Assembly (NCBI GenBank): GCA_947476015.1
Contig: CANJOS010000005.1
Location: forward strand, 1 to 45,131
DNA from: Comamonadaceae bacterium
Lineage (GTDB): Bacteria > Pseudomonadota > Gammaproteobacteria > Burkholderiales > Burkholderiaceae_C
Direction: 5' to 3'
DNA: 45,131 bases
Made by a program: the position numbers and the translations under genes. Shown here piece after piece: positions 19,217 to 28,554 of this stretch. The stretch's first letter is position 1; each line of letters begins with the position of its first letter. The notes under the pieces were generated by a model. That model did no database searches, was not told the DNA's origin, and saw only the letters and a program-made list of their open reading frames with translations.

Positions 19217-19876
19217 TCAGCGCTTGGCTTTCACCATGGCCATGACCAACTCAGCCACATGATCGGCAGTCTCATTTTTGCTCAAGCGACCATCAGGGCG
19301 ATACCAAACATAGGACCAACTGATCAAGCCGCCAATGGACAATGACGTGAGTTTCACATCATCGACTTGAAATTCGCCATCTTTGACGCCTTGTTCGAGC
19401 AATGCACAGAATTTACGATCAAATTCTCGGCGCATTTTTTGGATGGCCTTGCTACTTTCGGGTGAAAGATGTTTTTCTTCTCGCGTGTAAATGGCAATGT
19501 GACTTTGGTTCTCAATCACGGCCATCATGAAATCATGTGCCAACACACGCAACTTGACCGTAGGCGAATCTTTGGAGGCCACCACACGGTCTAGAACATC
19601 CAAGGAAGCGCGAATGCCGCGTGAGCAAATTTCCGACAACAATTCGTTTTTGGATTTGAAGTGGGTGTAAATGAAGGGCTTGGTGACATTCATCTGCTCG
19701 GCCACTGCGTCGAGCGTGGTGTTGGTCAAGCCATTTTGGTTGAACAACTCTAGCGCAGTAGAAATGATGCGTTCACGTTTAAGTTTGGTGACCGCATCCC
19801 GAATATCATCAATGGGCGGCGACGAAGATGACGTTGTTTTCTTAGCCGTTTTAGCAGGCGCTTTGACTGTGTTCAT
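19217..19876 (-). CDS. TetR/AcrR family transcriptional regulator
   Basis: RERIISTALELFNQNGLTNTTLDAVAEQMNVTKPFIYTHFKSKNELLSEI is a canonical TetR HTH. Confidence 0.93.
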   Translation of the reverse strand: MNTVKAPAKTAKKTTSSSSPPIDDIRDAVTKLKRERIISTALELFNQNGLTNTTLDAVAEQMNVTKPFIYTHFKSKNELLSEICSRGIRASLDVLDRVVASKDSPTVKLRVLAHDFMMAVIENQSHIAIYTREEKHLSPESSKAIQKMRREFDRKFCALLEQGVKDGEFQVDDVKLTSLSIGGLISWSYVWYRPDGRLSKNETADHVAELVMAMVKAKR

Positions 19877-19904
19877 ATAAGGATTGTAAATAGTTTCCAG
19901 TGGC

Positions 19905-20309
19905 TTATTTCATTTGCGGCTCAAACAGCCACTCCAAGTCACCCCGGCTGTTGTCATAACGGCCTTGAACTCTCAAACCAATGGTCAACGGAAGGTCACC
20001 TTTCCAAATGCCCAAGGATCTCACGCCCTCGTCCAAGTCAACCGTGACCAGTGTGTAGGGCACATCGGCGGCAAAGCCAGCATGGAATGCATGGTGGCAG
20101 CGTGTCCAACTGTGAACAACCCCCAAGCCTGAGGAGTTTTGCCAAAAGTGTTCATGAGAATAACACTGGGTGCACAGCATCCGGGGATAGTGCCGGACCG
20201 TGCCGCAAGATGCACAAGTTTGCAGCACCAGTCGGCCCTGCGCCGCCGCATCCCAAAAGGCTTGTGTCATGGGGCTAGGTTGGGGAATGGGTTTGGAGAC
20301 TGCGTTCAT
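19905..20309 (-). CDS. DUF35 Zn-ribbon/OB-fold protein (ChsH2-like), thiolase partner
   Basis: FWDAAAQGRLVLQTCASCGTVRHYPRMLCTQCYS then OB fold GVVHSWTRCHHAFHAGFAADVPYTLVTVDLDEGVR. Confidence 0.88.
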   Translation of the reverse strand: MNAVSKPIPQPSPMTQAFWDAAAQGRLVLQTCASCGTVRHYPRMLCTQCYSHEHFWQNSSGLGVVHSWTRCHHAFHAGFAADVPYTLVTVDLDEGVRSLGIWKGDLPLTIGLRVQGRYDNSRGDLEWLFEPQMK

Positions 20310-20313
20310 GTTG

Positions 20314-21468
20314 TTAAGCTTTTCTCATAATCGCCAAAGCGCCATCGCCCATGTCGCCATAACCTGTCACAAGGCCAACTTCTGCACCTTTGACTTGGGC
20401 TGCACCACCATGGCCGCGCAACTGGCGTACCAATTCAACCACGTGATTCAAGCCCCAAACATGCCCTTGGGACAACAAGCCGCCATGGGTGTTGGTGGGC
20501 AAGGCACCGCCTAGTTTGAGCCGACCCCCTTCCACAAAAGCACCTCCCTCCCCTTTGCCACAAAAGCCCATGTCTTCAAGCTGGCGGATGACTGCGTAGG
20601 TAAAGCAGTCATAGATTTCAGTCACGTCGATGTCGGCATGCGTGACACCGGCCATTGCGAAAGCCCGCTTGGCTGCTTTGCCAATGCCCAGGCTCGTCAT
20701 GTCGGGGCGCTGGGTGATAGCACCGGGAGAATCGGGGTGACCTTCGGCCACGCCTGCAATGTAAACCTTGGGTTGAGCCATGTCACCAGCACACTCTGAG
20801 GCACTCACAATGACTGCCGCACCACCATCGCTTTCCAAACTGCAGTCCAGCAGCCGAAAGGGATCGGAAATCATGCGGGAATTGAAGTGATCTTCCAAGG
20901 TCATGGGTTTCTTCATCACCGCGTTGCCATTCAGCAAAGCATGTTCACGACAGGCCACCGCAACCTCACCAAATTGCTTCACGGTGGTGCCATAAAGTTC
21001 CATGTGACGTCTGGCCATGGGGGCATACAACTGCGCAGGTGCAATGGCACCCATGGGGTACTCAAATTCAGTCACATAGTGAAATTGCGGCATGTTGTGA
21101 ATGCGAGCCCCTGCCTTGTTCGAGCCCATGCTCACATTGCGACCAAAGGTGATCAGCACATGACGGCAGACCCCGGACGCAACGGCAGCAGCAGCACATT
21201 GAAGCGCCATGACAGGGCTGGCGCCACCATGCGGAATAACGGCAGAAAAGCGCAAATCGGGAATGCCAAAATTTTCGATAAAGTCATCGGCTGTGCCACT
21301 GACAATACCGACTGGAATCACACCATCAATGTCAGTCGGCTTCAGTCCAGCATCTGCAATGGCCTTCAGCGAAGACTCAATTTGAAGTTCAAAAGCCGTT
21401 TGGGTTGAACCTCGCATGTAGGTGGTTTCACCGATGCCTGTGACACAGGCTTTGTCTTTAAGGCTCAT
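20314..21468 (-). CDS. Thiolase-superfamily protein, SCP2/Ltp2-like, apparently lacking the nucleophilic Cys
   Basis: ACVTGIGETTYMRGSTQTAFELQIESSLKAIADAGL, EIYDCFTYAVIRQLEDMGFC, NTHGGLLSQGHVWGLNHVVELVRQLRG; position of the catalytic Cys reads IPHGGASPVMALQ. Confidence 0.87.
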   Translation of the reverse strand: MSLKDKACVTGIGETTYMRGSTQTAFELQIESSLKAIADAGLKPTDIDGVIPVGIVSGTADDFIENFGIPDLRFSAVIPHGGASPVMALQCAAAAVASGVCRHVLITFGRNVSMGSNKAGARIHNMPQFHYVTEFEYPMGAIAPAQLYAPMARRHMELYGTTVKQFGEVAVACREHALLNGNAVMKKPMTLEDHFNSRMISDPFRLLDCSLESDGGAAVIVSASECAGDMAQPKVYIAGVAEGHPDSPGAITQRPDMTSLGIGKAAKRAFAMAGVTHADIDVTEIYDCFTYAVIRQLEDMGFCGKGEGGAFVEGGRLKLGGALPTNTHGGLLSQGHVWGLNHVVELVRQLRGHGGAAQVKGAEVGLVTGYGDMGDGALAIMRKA

Positions 21469-21482
21469 ATTGATCCTTCATC

Positions 21483-22805
21483 TCAATGCTGCGCCGCTCG
21501 TTGGCGCTCGCGCGACATTTGTTGCCGGTAAAAAACAGGGTCTAACTCAAGCGCATAGCGAACGCTCTTGGGGTAATGCCTTCTCAAAAACGCTTGTTCT
21601 TCGTCCATTGTTTTTTGCATCTGTTCGCTTGAGGGTACTTTGTAATTGCCACTCACCATGTCGCTGATCCATTCAGCCTGATCGTCCATCATGCGAATGT
21701 TGCCACCCCCAGCCACATTGAACATACCCGCAAAGAACAGATTTTTTTGTGTGGGATGAACCACGCGCAAGAAAAGATCGAGGTGCCCCTTGTGAAAGGG
21801 TGCCAGTGCCGAATCGAGAAATGGCAAATCAACCTGATAACCTGTTCCAGCAATCACGCAATCAAAGCTTTCTTGCGTGTCATCTGTGAAGGTCACCGTT
21901 TGACCCTGCACTGTTTTGATGCCAGGTTTGGCACGCACGCGGTTCCACACAAAGTGCGCCATCAAACTGGGATGACTGGTGGGGTGTGTTCGCGACTTCG
22001 GGGTGACAAATCCCCACTGCTCCATGGTGCCGTGCACAATGCGCGTTAAAACTTCGCGAATGGTGCGCCGAACAGGCCAAGGCATCCAGGGTTTTTCCAA
22101 TTTGGCCAAGACACGCGAGGTGGGAACACCAAACAAAACGCGCGGCATGACCAAAACGGGTGATCTTGCGGAAATCACCGTGGCCTTGGTCATGGTGCAA
22201 ATATCGGAAGCTATGTCGACGGCGCTGTTGCCCATGCCCACGACCAACACACGTTTGTCGCGAAAGGGTTCTGGCACGCGGTAATTGTGCGCATGCAAAT
22301 ACTCGCCCTTGAATTCAGAAGCCCACTCAGGATGCAGGGGCTTGCCTTGGTGGCCCGTACCAATGACCACGGCATCAAAGTGCTCTGCTGCTTTGCCTTT
22401 GACCGTGACGCTCCAAGATTGATCCTGGGCCTCCAATTTCACAACAGGTGAATGGAAGCGGATGTGAGGCAACAGCTGAAATTTTTCAGCGTAAGCTTTC
22501 AAGTAACTGTGGACCTGCCAATGATCAGGGTAAAGGGGCGTACCTTCTGGGAACGGGAAATCTTGATAGGCCGTGACACGGGCCTCAGAATTCAAATGCA
22601 AAGAACGATAGGCTGGGCTGATGCCGTTGTCGTTTTCATAGACCCACAGCCCCCCCACGTGAGATCCCATTTCAAAGACCACCACGTCATGTTGCTTGGC
22701 CAGCAAATGTTTGGCTGCACACAAGCCAGCAGCGCCAGCACCAATCACAGCCACTCGTTTTTGAGAAGTGGGTTGCATGTGCGTCATCATCAAGCTAATT
22801 TGCAA
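21483..22805 (-). CDS. Flavin-containing monooxygenase (class B FMO)
   Basis: VAVIGAGAAGLCAAKHLL, FMO fingerprint FKGEYLHAHNY, VLVVGMGNSAVDIASD; start may be the internal ATG at 22778. Confidence 0.88.
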   Translation of the reverse strand: MQISLMMTHMQPTSQKRVAVIGAGAAGLCAAKHLLAKQHDVVVFEMGSHVGGLWVYENDNGISPAYRSLHLNSEARVTAYQDFPFPEGTPLYPDHWQVHSYLKAYAEKFQLLPHIRFHSPVVKLEAQDQSWSVTVKGKAAEHFDAVVIGTGHQGKPLHPEWASEFKGEYLHAHNYRVPEPFRDKRVLVVGMGNSAVDIASDICTMTKATVISARSPVLVMPRVLFGVPTSRVLAKLEKPWMPWPVRRTIREVLTRIVHGTMEQWGFVTPKSRTHPTSHPSLMAHFVWNRVRAKPGIKTVQGQTVTFTDDTQESFDCVIAGTGYQVDLPFLDSALAPFHKGHLDLFLRVVHPTQKNLFFAGMFNVAGGGNIRMMDDQAEWISDMVSGNYKVPSSEQMQKTMDEEQAFLRRHYPKSVRYALELDPVFYRQQMSRERQRAAQH

Positions 22806-22812
22806 TCAGAGA

Positions 22813-23976
22813 TCATGCGGTGGTCTTGGGAGCGCGCGGTAAAATAGCATTGCCAATGATTTGCCTCATGACCTCTGCCGTACCACCGCCCAAACGGCAC
22901 ATGCGGGCGTCGGCAAATGCGCGCGCAATGGGGTATTCCCACATGTAACCCCAGCCACCAAAAAACTGCAAGCACTCGTCCATGACCTTGCCTTGAAGTT
23001 CGGTGGTGACCAACTTAGCGCAAGCCGCATCGACTGCATCAAACTCGCCCTTCAAATGCATTTCAATGCATCGATCGACAAACACACGCTGCGTGAGAAC
23101 CTCTGCGGTGAGAGATGCCAATTTGAATCGGGTATTTTGAAAATCCCCCAAAGTGCCACCAAACATCTTCCGATCTTTGACATAGTCTTTGGTCCACTCA
23201 AGAGCCGCTTCTGAACTGGACACACCGCGAATAGCTTGGACCAAACGTTCTTGCGCTAACTGCGTCATGAGCATCGCAAAGCCACCGCCTTCGGAGCCCA
23301 ACAAATTTTCAACGGGCACATGGACATCGGCAAAGAAAAGCTCTGAAGTGTCTTGCGCCTTGCAACCCATTTTTTCCAACTTGCGACCGCGTGTAAAACC
23401 CTTTCGATTGGTTTCAACCAAAATAAGGCTGACGCCTTTGCCGCGGGCTTTAGGATCCGTCTTGCAAGCCAACACCAGCAAATCTGCGGTATGGCCGTTG
23501 GTGATGAACACTTTTTGTCCATTGATGACGTAGTCATCACCATCGCGAATGGCTTGCGTCCGCATGGCTTGCACATCACTGCCACCGGAGGGCTCGCTCA
23601 TGCCCAAAGCGGCAATGACTTCACCCGTGGCCATTTTGGGCAACCACTTGCGCTTTTGTTCTTCGGTGCCAAAGTCAACCAAATAGGGTGCGACGATGTC
23701 TGAGTGCAAATAGAAGGTAGGGCCGGTAGCACCAGCGCGGGCCATTTCTTCAATCAAGACAGCGCTGTGCAAAAAGTCGCCACCCAAACCGCCGTATTCT
23801 TCAGGAACATTGCAGCATAGAAGTCCAAACTCACCCGCTTTGAGCCATAGTTCTCGCGGCACTTGGCCCTCTTTCTCCCACTGGGCGTGAAAGGGGGTCA
23901 CATGTTCTTCAATGAAACGTCTGACGGTGTCGCGAAAGAGTTCGTGATCGGGGCTGAATATCTGTCGTGGAATCAT
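22813..23976 (-). CDS. Acyl-CoA dehydrogenase
   Basis: GMSEPSGGSDVQAMRTQAIRDGDDYVINGQKVFITNG, QERLVQAIRG, QFFGGWGYMWEYPIARAFADARMCRLGGGTAEVMRQII. Confidence 0.94.
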   Translation of the reverse strand: MIPRQIFSPDHELFRDTVRRFIEEHVTPFHAQWEKEGQVPRELWLKAGEFGLLCCNVPEEYGGLGGDFLHSAVLIEEMARAGATGPTFYLHSDIVAPYLVDFGTEEQKRKWLPKMATGEVIAALGMSEPSGGSDVQAMRTQAIRDGDDYVINGQKVFITNGHTADLLVLACKTDPKARGKGVSLILVETNRKGFTRGRKLEKMGCKAQDTSELFFADVHVPVENLLGSEGGGFAMLMTQLAQERLVQAIRGVSSSEAALEWTKDYVKDRKMFGGTLGDFQNTRFKLASLTAEVLTQRVFVDRCIEMHLKGEFDAVDAACAKLVTTELQGKVMDECLQFFGGWGYMWEYPIARAFADARMCRLGGGTAEVMRQIIGNAILPRAPKTTA

Positions 23977-23983
23977 TTCAATC

Positions 23984-25201
23984 TCAGGTAGATGGGATCA
24001 GGGGATGGCAAGGGCCGCCTTCGGCAATCCATTTTTCAATCATCGCGTCTTCAAAGCCGCACTCTTTCAATATTTCTGCAGTGTGCTGGCCCAGCTGGGG
24101 CGGCAGGCGATCAACGTGCGTATCAGCGCCACTCATTTGAATGGGCACGCGCGGAATGCGCAAAGCTCCCTCCGTGGGATGCTCCCGAATTTCCCAGAAG
24201 TTGATGCTCTTCAAATGAGGATCATCGACCAAATCTTCTAAGCTGTTGACCACAGAAAATGGAACATCTTCAGGGGTCAGCAATGCCAGCCACTCCGCAT
24301 TGGATTTTCGCGCTACTTGGCGCTCAATTTCATCCCACACGTGACGGAAATTTTTCTGTCGTGCTGCAAACGTTGAAAAGCGTTCGTCTGCCATGATTTG
24401 TGCTTCACCCGCCAGTTCAAAAAATCGCTTCCAATGCGCATCAGAATAGGGTAGCAATGCCAAGTAACCGTCCAGTGTTTTATAGGGGCGGCGCGAAGCG
24501 GAACTCACAGGTTCATACCCCATCGCTGCCATGGGCGGCTCAAAGGCGTATCCCCATTGGTGTTCCATCATGTTGAAAGCCGCCATGGTTTCAAACATGG
24601 CCACATCGACATGCTGACCGACACCCGTTTGGTAGCGCTGCATCAATGCCATGGCAATGGCCCAAGCGGCATGCAAGCCACTGATTTTGTCGGCAATGAT
24701 GGTGGGAATAAAGCGGGGCTGCCCAGCGACCACCGTTTGCAATCGTGCCAAGCCAGAGGCCGCTTGAATGATGTCGTCATAAGCGGGGCGCCCCCCATAC
24801 AAACCATCATCGCCATACCCCGCCACATGACAGTAAATCAGACGTGGATTCTTGGCTGACAAACTGGCGTAGTCCAAGCCCAAACGATTGGCGGCGTTGG
24901 TACGCATGGAATGCAGAAGGACATCTGTTTCAGATACGAGTTTGTGCAAAATTTCTCGGCCTTCTTGCGTTTTCAAATCAACCACAATAGAGCGTTTGCT
25001 GCGATTGCTTGTGAGGAAAAAAGCACCCATGCGAGGGGTTCGACGGGGGCCGATGGCGCGCGTCAAATCACCCTCTGGGGGTTCGAGTTTGATCACATCA
25101 GCGCCCATGTCACCCAGGTACTGACCCGCCAAGGGGCCAAAAATCATGGACGCGATCTCGAGAACACGAATGCCTTCAAGGGGTCTGGTTTTTTTCATCA
25201 C
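23984..25201 (-). CDS. CaiB/BaiF (family III) CoA-transferase
   Basis: PLEGIRVLEIASMIFGPLAGQYLGDMGADVIKLEPPEGD, NRSKRSIVVDLKTQEGREIL. Confidence 0.95.
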   Translation of the reverse strand: MMKKTRPLEGIRVLEIASMIFGPLAGQYLGDMGADVIKLEPPEGDLTRAIGPRRTPRMGAFFLTSNRSKRSIVVDLKTQEGREILHKLVSETDVLLHSMRTNAANRLGLDYASLSAKNPRLIYCHVAGYGDDGLYGGRPAYDDIIQAASGLARLQTVVAGQPRFIPTIIADKISGLHAAWAIAMALMQRYQTGVGQHVDVAMFETMAAFNMMEHQWGYAFEPPMAAMGYEPVSSASRRPYKTLDGYLALLPYSDAHWKRFFELAGEAQIMADERFSTFAARQKNFRHVWDEIERQVARKSNAEWLALLTPEDVPFSVVNSLEDLVDDPHLKSINFWEIREHPTEGALRIPRVPIQMSGADTHVDRLPPQLGQHTAEILKECGFEDAMIEKWIAEGGPCHPLIPST

Positions 25202-25202
25202 T

Positions 25203-26087
25203 TTAGAGAATGGCTACGGGAGACAAAGGACTGCCAGAAGCGCCCACAATGGGCAGTGCACTGGCCACAAACATGAAAGTGAATCGACCACTTTCAACCA
25301 AGGGGTCAAGCATCAACCCCTCCAAGAGTGGAATGCCATAATCTCGAATCAAGCACTGGTGTACGGGGAAAATAGTCCCTGGTGCGAAGGGCAAAACTTC
25401 CACGGCGAAGTTGTCTGCGCCCACAATGGCCACGTCACTTTGCGCAAGCCACAAACCGGCATCTTTGTCGATACCAGGCTCAGAATTGAAATCCACATCC
25501 GCTTTGCCTTTTTGGGACTCCAGCCAACTGGTTCGAATCAAAATAGCATCACCCTTTTGCAGTGTCACACCGGCCATCTGTGCGGCATCTTGCAAGTCTT
25601 TTCGTGTGATCACTTCCCCTGGCACCAGGCTTCTTTTTTTCAAACGAACGATGTCCAGCAGCACACCCCTTGTGACGATGGGCGGCATTTTCTCAATGCC
25701 TAATTTTTCAGCGCCCCTAAGACTTCGGATGGTGTTGCCTAAATACCCGTTGTACAACTCATCGTCATACCAAGCATGACACAAAGCATCAATGTGAGTG
25801 CCGATGTGCAATGGCATGACGACAGTGTCTTCGGCAAATTGGAAACCTCCTACGACGCGTTGCCCGGCAGCATAGTCGCCACCATCACGGTTCATAAAAT
25901 GTTGCAAACCACAACGATGTCCAGGAACAGGTGTCTTGGCGCTGAGCAATTGCGTCAAACGCAATACCTCACCAGTTTTCACCAAAGAAGATGCGTTGCG
26001 AACTTGCTCTGGCCCGATGTGATTCAGACTGCCTTTTTCATCTTCAGGACCCCAACGGCCCCAAGCTTCTTTGCTCATGACTTCCAT
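25203..26087 (-). CDS. Cyclase family protein (kynurenine formamidase-like metal-dependent hydrolase)
   Basis: LHIGTHIDALCHAWYDDELYNGY metal motif; GVLLDIVRLK; GDAILIRTSWLE. Confidence 0.88.
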   Translation of the reverse strand: MEVMSKEAWGRWGPEDEKGSLNHIGPEQVRNASSLVKTGEVLRLTQLLSAKTPVPGHRCGLQHFMNRDGGDYAAGQRVVGGFQFAEDTVVMPLHIGTHIDALCHAWYDDELYNGYLGNTIRSLRGAEKLGIEKMPPIVTRGVLLDIVRLKKRSLVPGEVITRKDLQDAAQMAGVTLQKGDAILIRTSWLESQKGKADVDFNSEPGIDKDAGLWLAQSDVAIVGADNFAVEVLPFAPGTIFPVHQCLIRDYGIPLLEGLMLDPLVESGRFTFMFVASALPIVGASGSPLSPVAIL

Positions 26088-27178
26088 CCTAGTCGAGCGG
26101 ACAAACGATTGGCCGCTTCTTTCAATGCCTGCAATGCGGGATCATCCTTGGGAAAGGCATCTGAATCCCCCATCATGGTCAACGCTAGCACAATGGTCCC
26201 GCTGGCATCAAAGACGGGAACACTGTAACCGTTCACACCTTTTTCGTTGATGTCGGCCATGATGGCGTTTTGAACATCCCCGATTCTCGCTTGTCTGACC
26301 TGCTCCAAGTGTTGGTCGACTTGGAAGGGGTTGATGAATTCTGAGCTGCCTGTTTTTTGAGCAGCCGTTATTTCAGCATCTAAATAGGGTTGTGTGAGCG
26401 ATCTGTTGGAGTAAGCGGCAAATACTTTTCCTGTGGCGGAGCCCAACAAAGGCAAAACCATGCCACAGCGCAAACGCACATCGAGAGGTTTCTTGGCTTC
26501 AATCCACCATATCAAGGTGGGTCCAAAATTACCCCACACCCCTAGACCCACTGTCTTGTCGGTTTCACGATTAAGGTCTTCAAGACAAGGACGCGCCAGA
26601 TGAATGGCATTTAAAGTGGCAACATGGCCTGAACCCACATGCTTGCCGGGCGAGTTGTCGTAGGGGTGGACCACCATGTACTTGCCAGAACCAAATGCCA
26701 AAGGTCTGCGCGTTGCATTCACGATGCGTTGAACGCGACCCAAGAACAACAAGTGATCGCCACCAGGATAGGTTTGCTCAGTTGTGCATTCCAAGTAAGC
26801 TGCACAACCCTCAATCAAGGGCACGCCACCCAAGCCCTGGGTCCAAGCCACACCCTCAAAACGGTCCAAACCAGAACGAGCAAACCGATTGGAGATGTCC
26901 ACTTGGTCTTCTGCAAGGATATTCACCACAAATCGTTGAGCATTGCTGTAGGTGCTGAAGGCCGTGGCGTTGAGGCGCAAACTCCAAACAATCAAGGCGG
27001 GGTCAAGTGACACCGAGTTGAATGAATTGGCGGTCATGCCGATGGGGTTTCCTTGATCATCCAACACAGTGATGACCGTCACGCCAGTGACGAAAGAGCC
27101 CAAACAACGGCGCAATTCAGCTGGATCAATGGGCGACAACGCGAGTTCGGTTTTGTGCGGCATTTGAATGACGGTCAT
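26075..27178 (-). CDS. Flavin reductase (HpaC/NtaB-type) fused to an IclR-type effector-binding domain
   Basis: N-terminal ELRRCLGSFVTGVTVITVLDDQGNPIGMTANSFNSVSLDPALIVWSL flavin reductase; residues ~185-367 (LEDLNRETDKTVGLGVWGNFGPTLIWWIEAKKPLDVRLRCGMVLPLLGSATGKVFAAY...INEKGVNGYSVPVFDASGTIVLALTMMG) look like an IclR C-terminal domain with no HTH. Confidence 0.87.
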   Translation of the reverse strand: MTVIQMPHKTELALSPIDPAELRRCLGSFVTGVTVITVLDDQGNPIGMTANSFNSVSLDPALIVWSLRLNATAFSTYSNAQRFVVNILAEDQVDISNRFARSGLDRFEGVAWTQGLGGVPLIEGCAAYLECTTEQTYPGGDHLLFLGRVQRIVNATRRPLAFGSGKYMVVHPYDNSPGKHVGSGHVATLNAIHLARPCLEDLNRETDKTVGLGVWGNFGPTLIWWIEAKKPLDVRLRCGMVLPLLGSATGKVFAAYSNRSLTQPYLDAEITAAQKTGSSEFINPFQVDQHLEQVRQARIGDVQNAIMADINEKGVNGYSVPVFDASGTIVLALTMMGDSDAFPKDDPALQALKEAANRLSARLGWKS

Positions 27179-27198
27179 GTTCTTTTTTCTTTGTGAGT

Positions 27199-28509
27199 TC
27201 AGCTCAGCAAGTTTTCACGAAAGGTACTGGCTTCGTAGGAGGTGCGGAAAACACCGCGCTTTTGCAAAATAGGAATCACGTGATCGACAAAATCATCCAC
27301 GCTGTCGGGATTGGTGGTCGGGCTTAAGTTGAAGCCATGGCAACCTGTTTCGCGCCAGACGCGTTCAATTTCTGTGGCCACTTGTTCAGGCGTGCCAATG
27401 ACAGGGGGAATGGCCACTGAGAGCGCCCATTTTTTGGTGACTTCTCTCAAAGTGACAGACTCACCCTTTTCGTTGGTCATGGCCGCAGCCATCAGACCAC
27501 GAGAGCCTTGGGCACTGCTACTGTCTGACAACGGTTGATCGGGATCGAATTTGCTCAAGTCGAGACCAAACACACCCGACATGCGGGCCAGGTTGGCTTC
27601 CAAAGGAATGCGCTCAATCAACTCCTCCGCACGCTGACGTGCTTCCAGCTCGGTACTTCGAACAATGGGCTGAAGTCCAAAAATAACCTTGCGCTCGGGA
27701 ACACCATATTTTTGAGCTTCAGCTTTGAGCTGGATCATGGTTTTTTTCATGCCTTCCACATGACTTTGGATGGCAAAAATAAGCTCCGCATGCTTCATCG
27801 CAAACTGCATACCTCGACCCGATGAGCCTGCTTGAAACAACATAGGGCGACCATATTCAGAGGGCAGCGTAGGGCCTACGGCCTTGCATTGAAAATACTT
27901 GCCTTTGAAATCCACACGCGTCACCTTGTCAGGATCGGCAAATTTCAAGGATTGCTTGTTTTTCAAAATGGCATCAGCCGGCACACTGTTCCAAAGCTGA
28001 TAGCAAATGTCCATGAACTCATCGGCCATGTCATAACGTTCATCATGTTCAATTTGCTTGCCAAGACCACAGGCCATGTGCTCAGCTTGACTGAAGCCTG
28101 ACACAATGTTCCAACCCACACGACCTCGGCTGAGGTAATTCAAGGTCGAGATGCGGCGCGTGGCCAAATAAGGCGAAGTGCCATTGGTCGACAAGGTGAC
28201 ACCGATGCCCAAATTTTGAGTGGCGGCACTCATCACCGCCACCAAAGGCATCGGGTCGTGATTAGGCCAGGCCACTCCCCACTCCACTGATGGCACTACG
28301 CTTTCTTTGTAAACACCATGGGTAGCAGGACTGTCTGCGAAGAACACACCATCAAAGCACCCTTGCTCTAATTTTTTCGCCAAGTGTTGCCAGTAAGCGT
28401 AGTCTTGCAAGCCCTCTAACTGCTGATCAATGGGATCAGCCCATGCTTGAAGCGTATGGGTCTGGCTGGTGTGAACCAGCATTTGCAGCAAATGCATTTT
28501 GGAGCTCAT
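27199..28509 (-). CDS. LLM class flavin-dependent monooxygenase, NtaA/DmoA/SnaA-like
   Basis: RISTLNYLSRGRVGWNIVSGFSQAEHMACG, GRPMLFQAGSSGRGMQFAMKHAELIFA typical of NtaA-type bacterial luciferase-like monooxygenases. Confidence 0.92.
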   Translation of the reverse strand: MSSKMHLLQMLVHTSQTHTLQAWADPIDQQLEGLQDYAYWQHLAKKLEQGCFDGVFFADSPATHGVYKESVVPSVEWGVAWPNHDPMPLVAVMSAATQNLGIGVTLSTNGTSPYLATRRISTLNYLSRGRVGWNIVSGFSQAEHMACGLGKQIEHDERYDMADEFMDICYQLWNSVPADAILKNKQSLKFADPDKVTRVDFKGKYFQCKAVGPTLPSEYGRPMLFQAGSSGRGMQFAMKHAELIFAIQSHVEGMKKTMIQLKAEAQKYGVPERKVIFGLQPIVRSTELEARQRAEELIERIPLEANLARMSGVFGLDLSKFDPDQPLSDSSSAQGSRGLMAAAMTNEKGESVTLREVTKKWALSVAIPPVIGTPEQVATEIERVWRETGCHGFNLSPTTNPDSVDDFVDHVIPILQKRGVFRTSYEASTFRENLLS

Positions 28510-28554
28510 GTCTCTGACCTTTCTTGGCGGCAGATTATTTTGACAGGGAAAGAA

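Noticed and set aside
25146-25703. 185-aa plus-strand ORF
   Set aside because: Antisense to CoA-transferase and cyclase genes; no motif.
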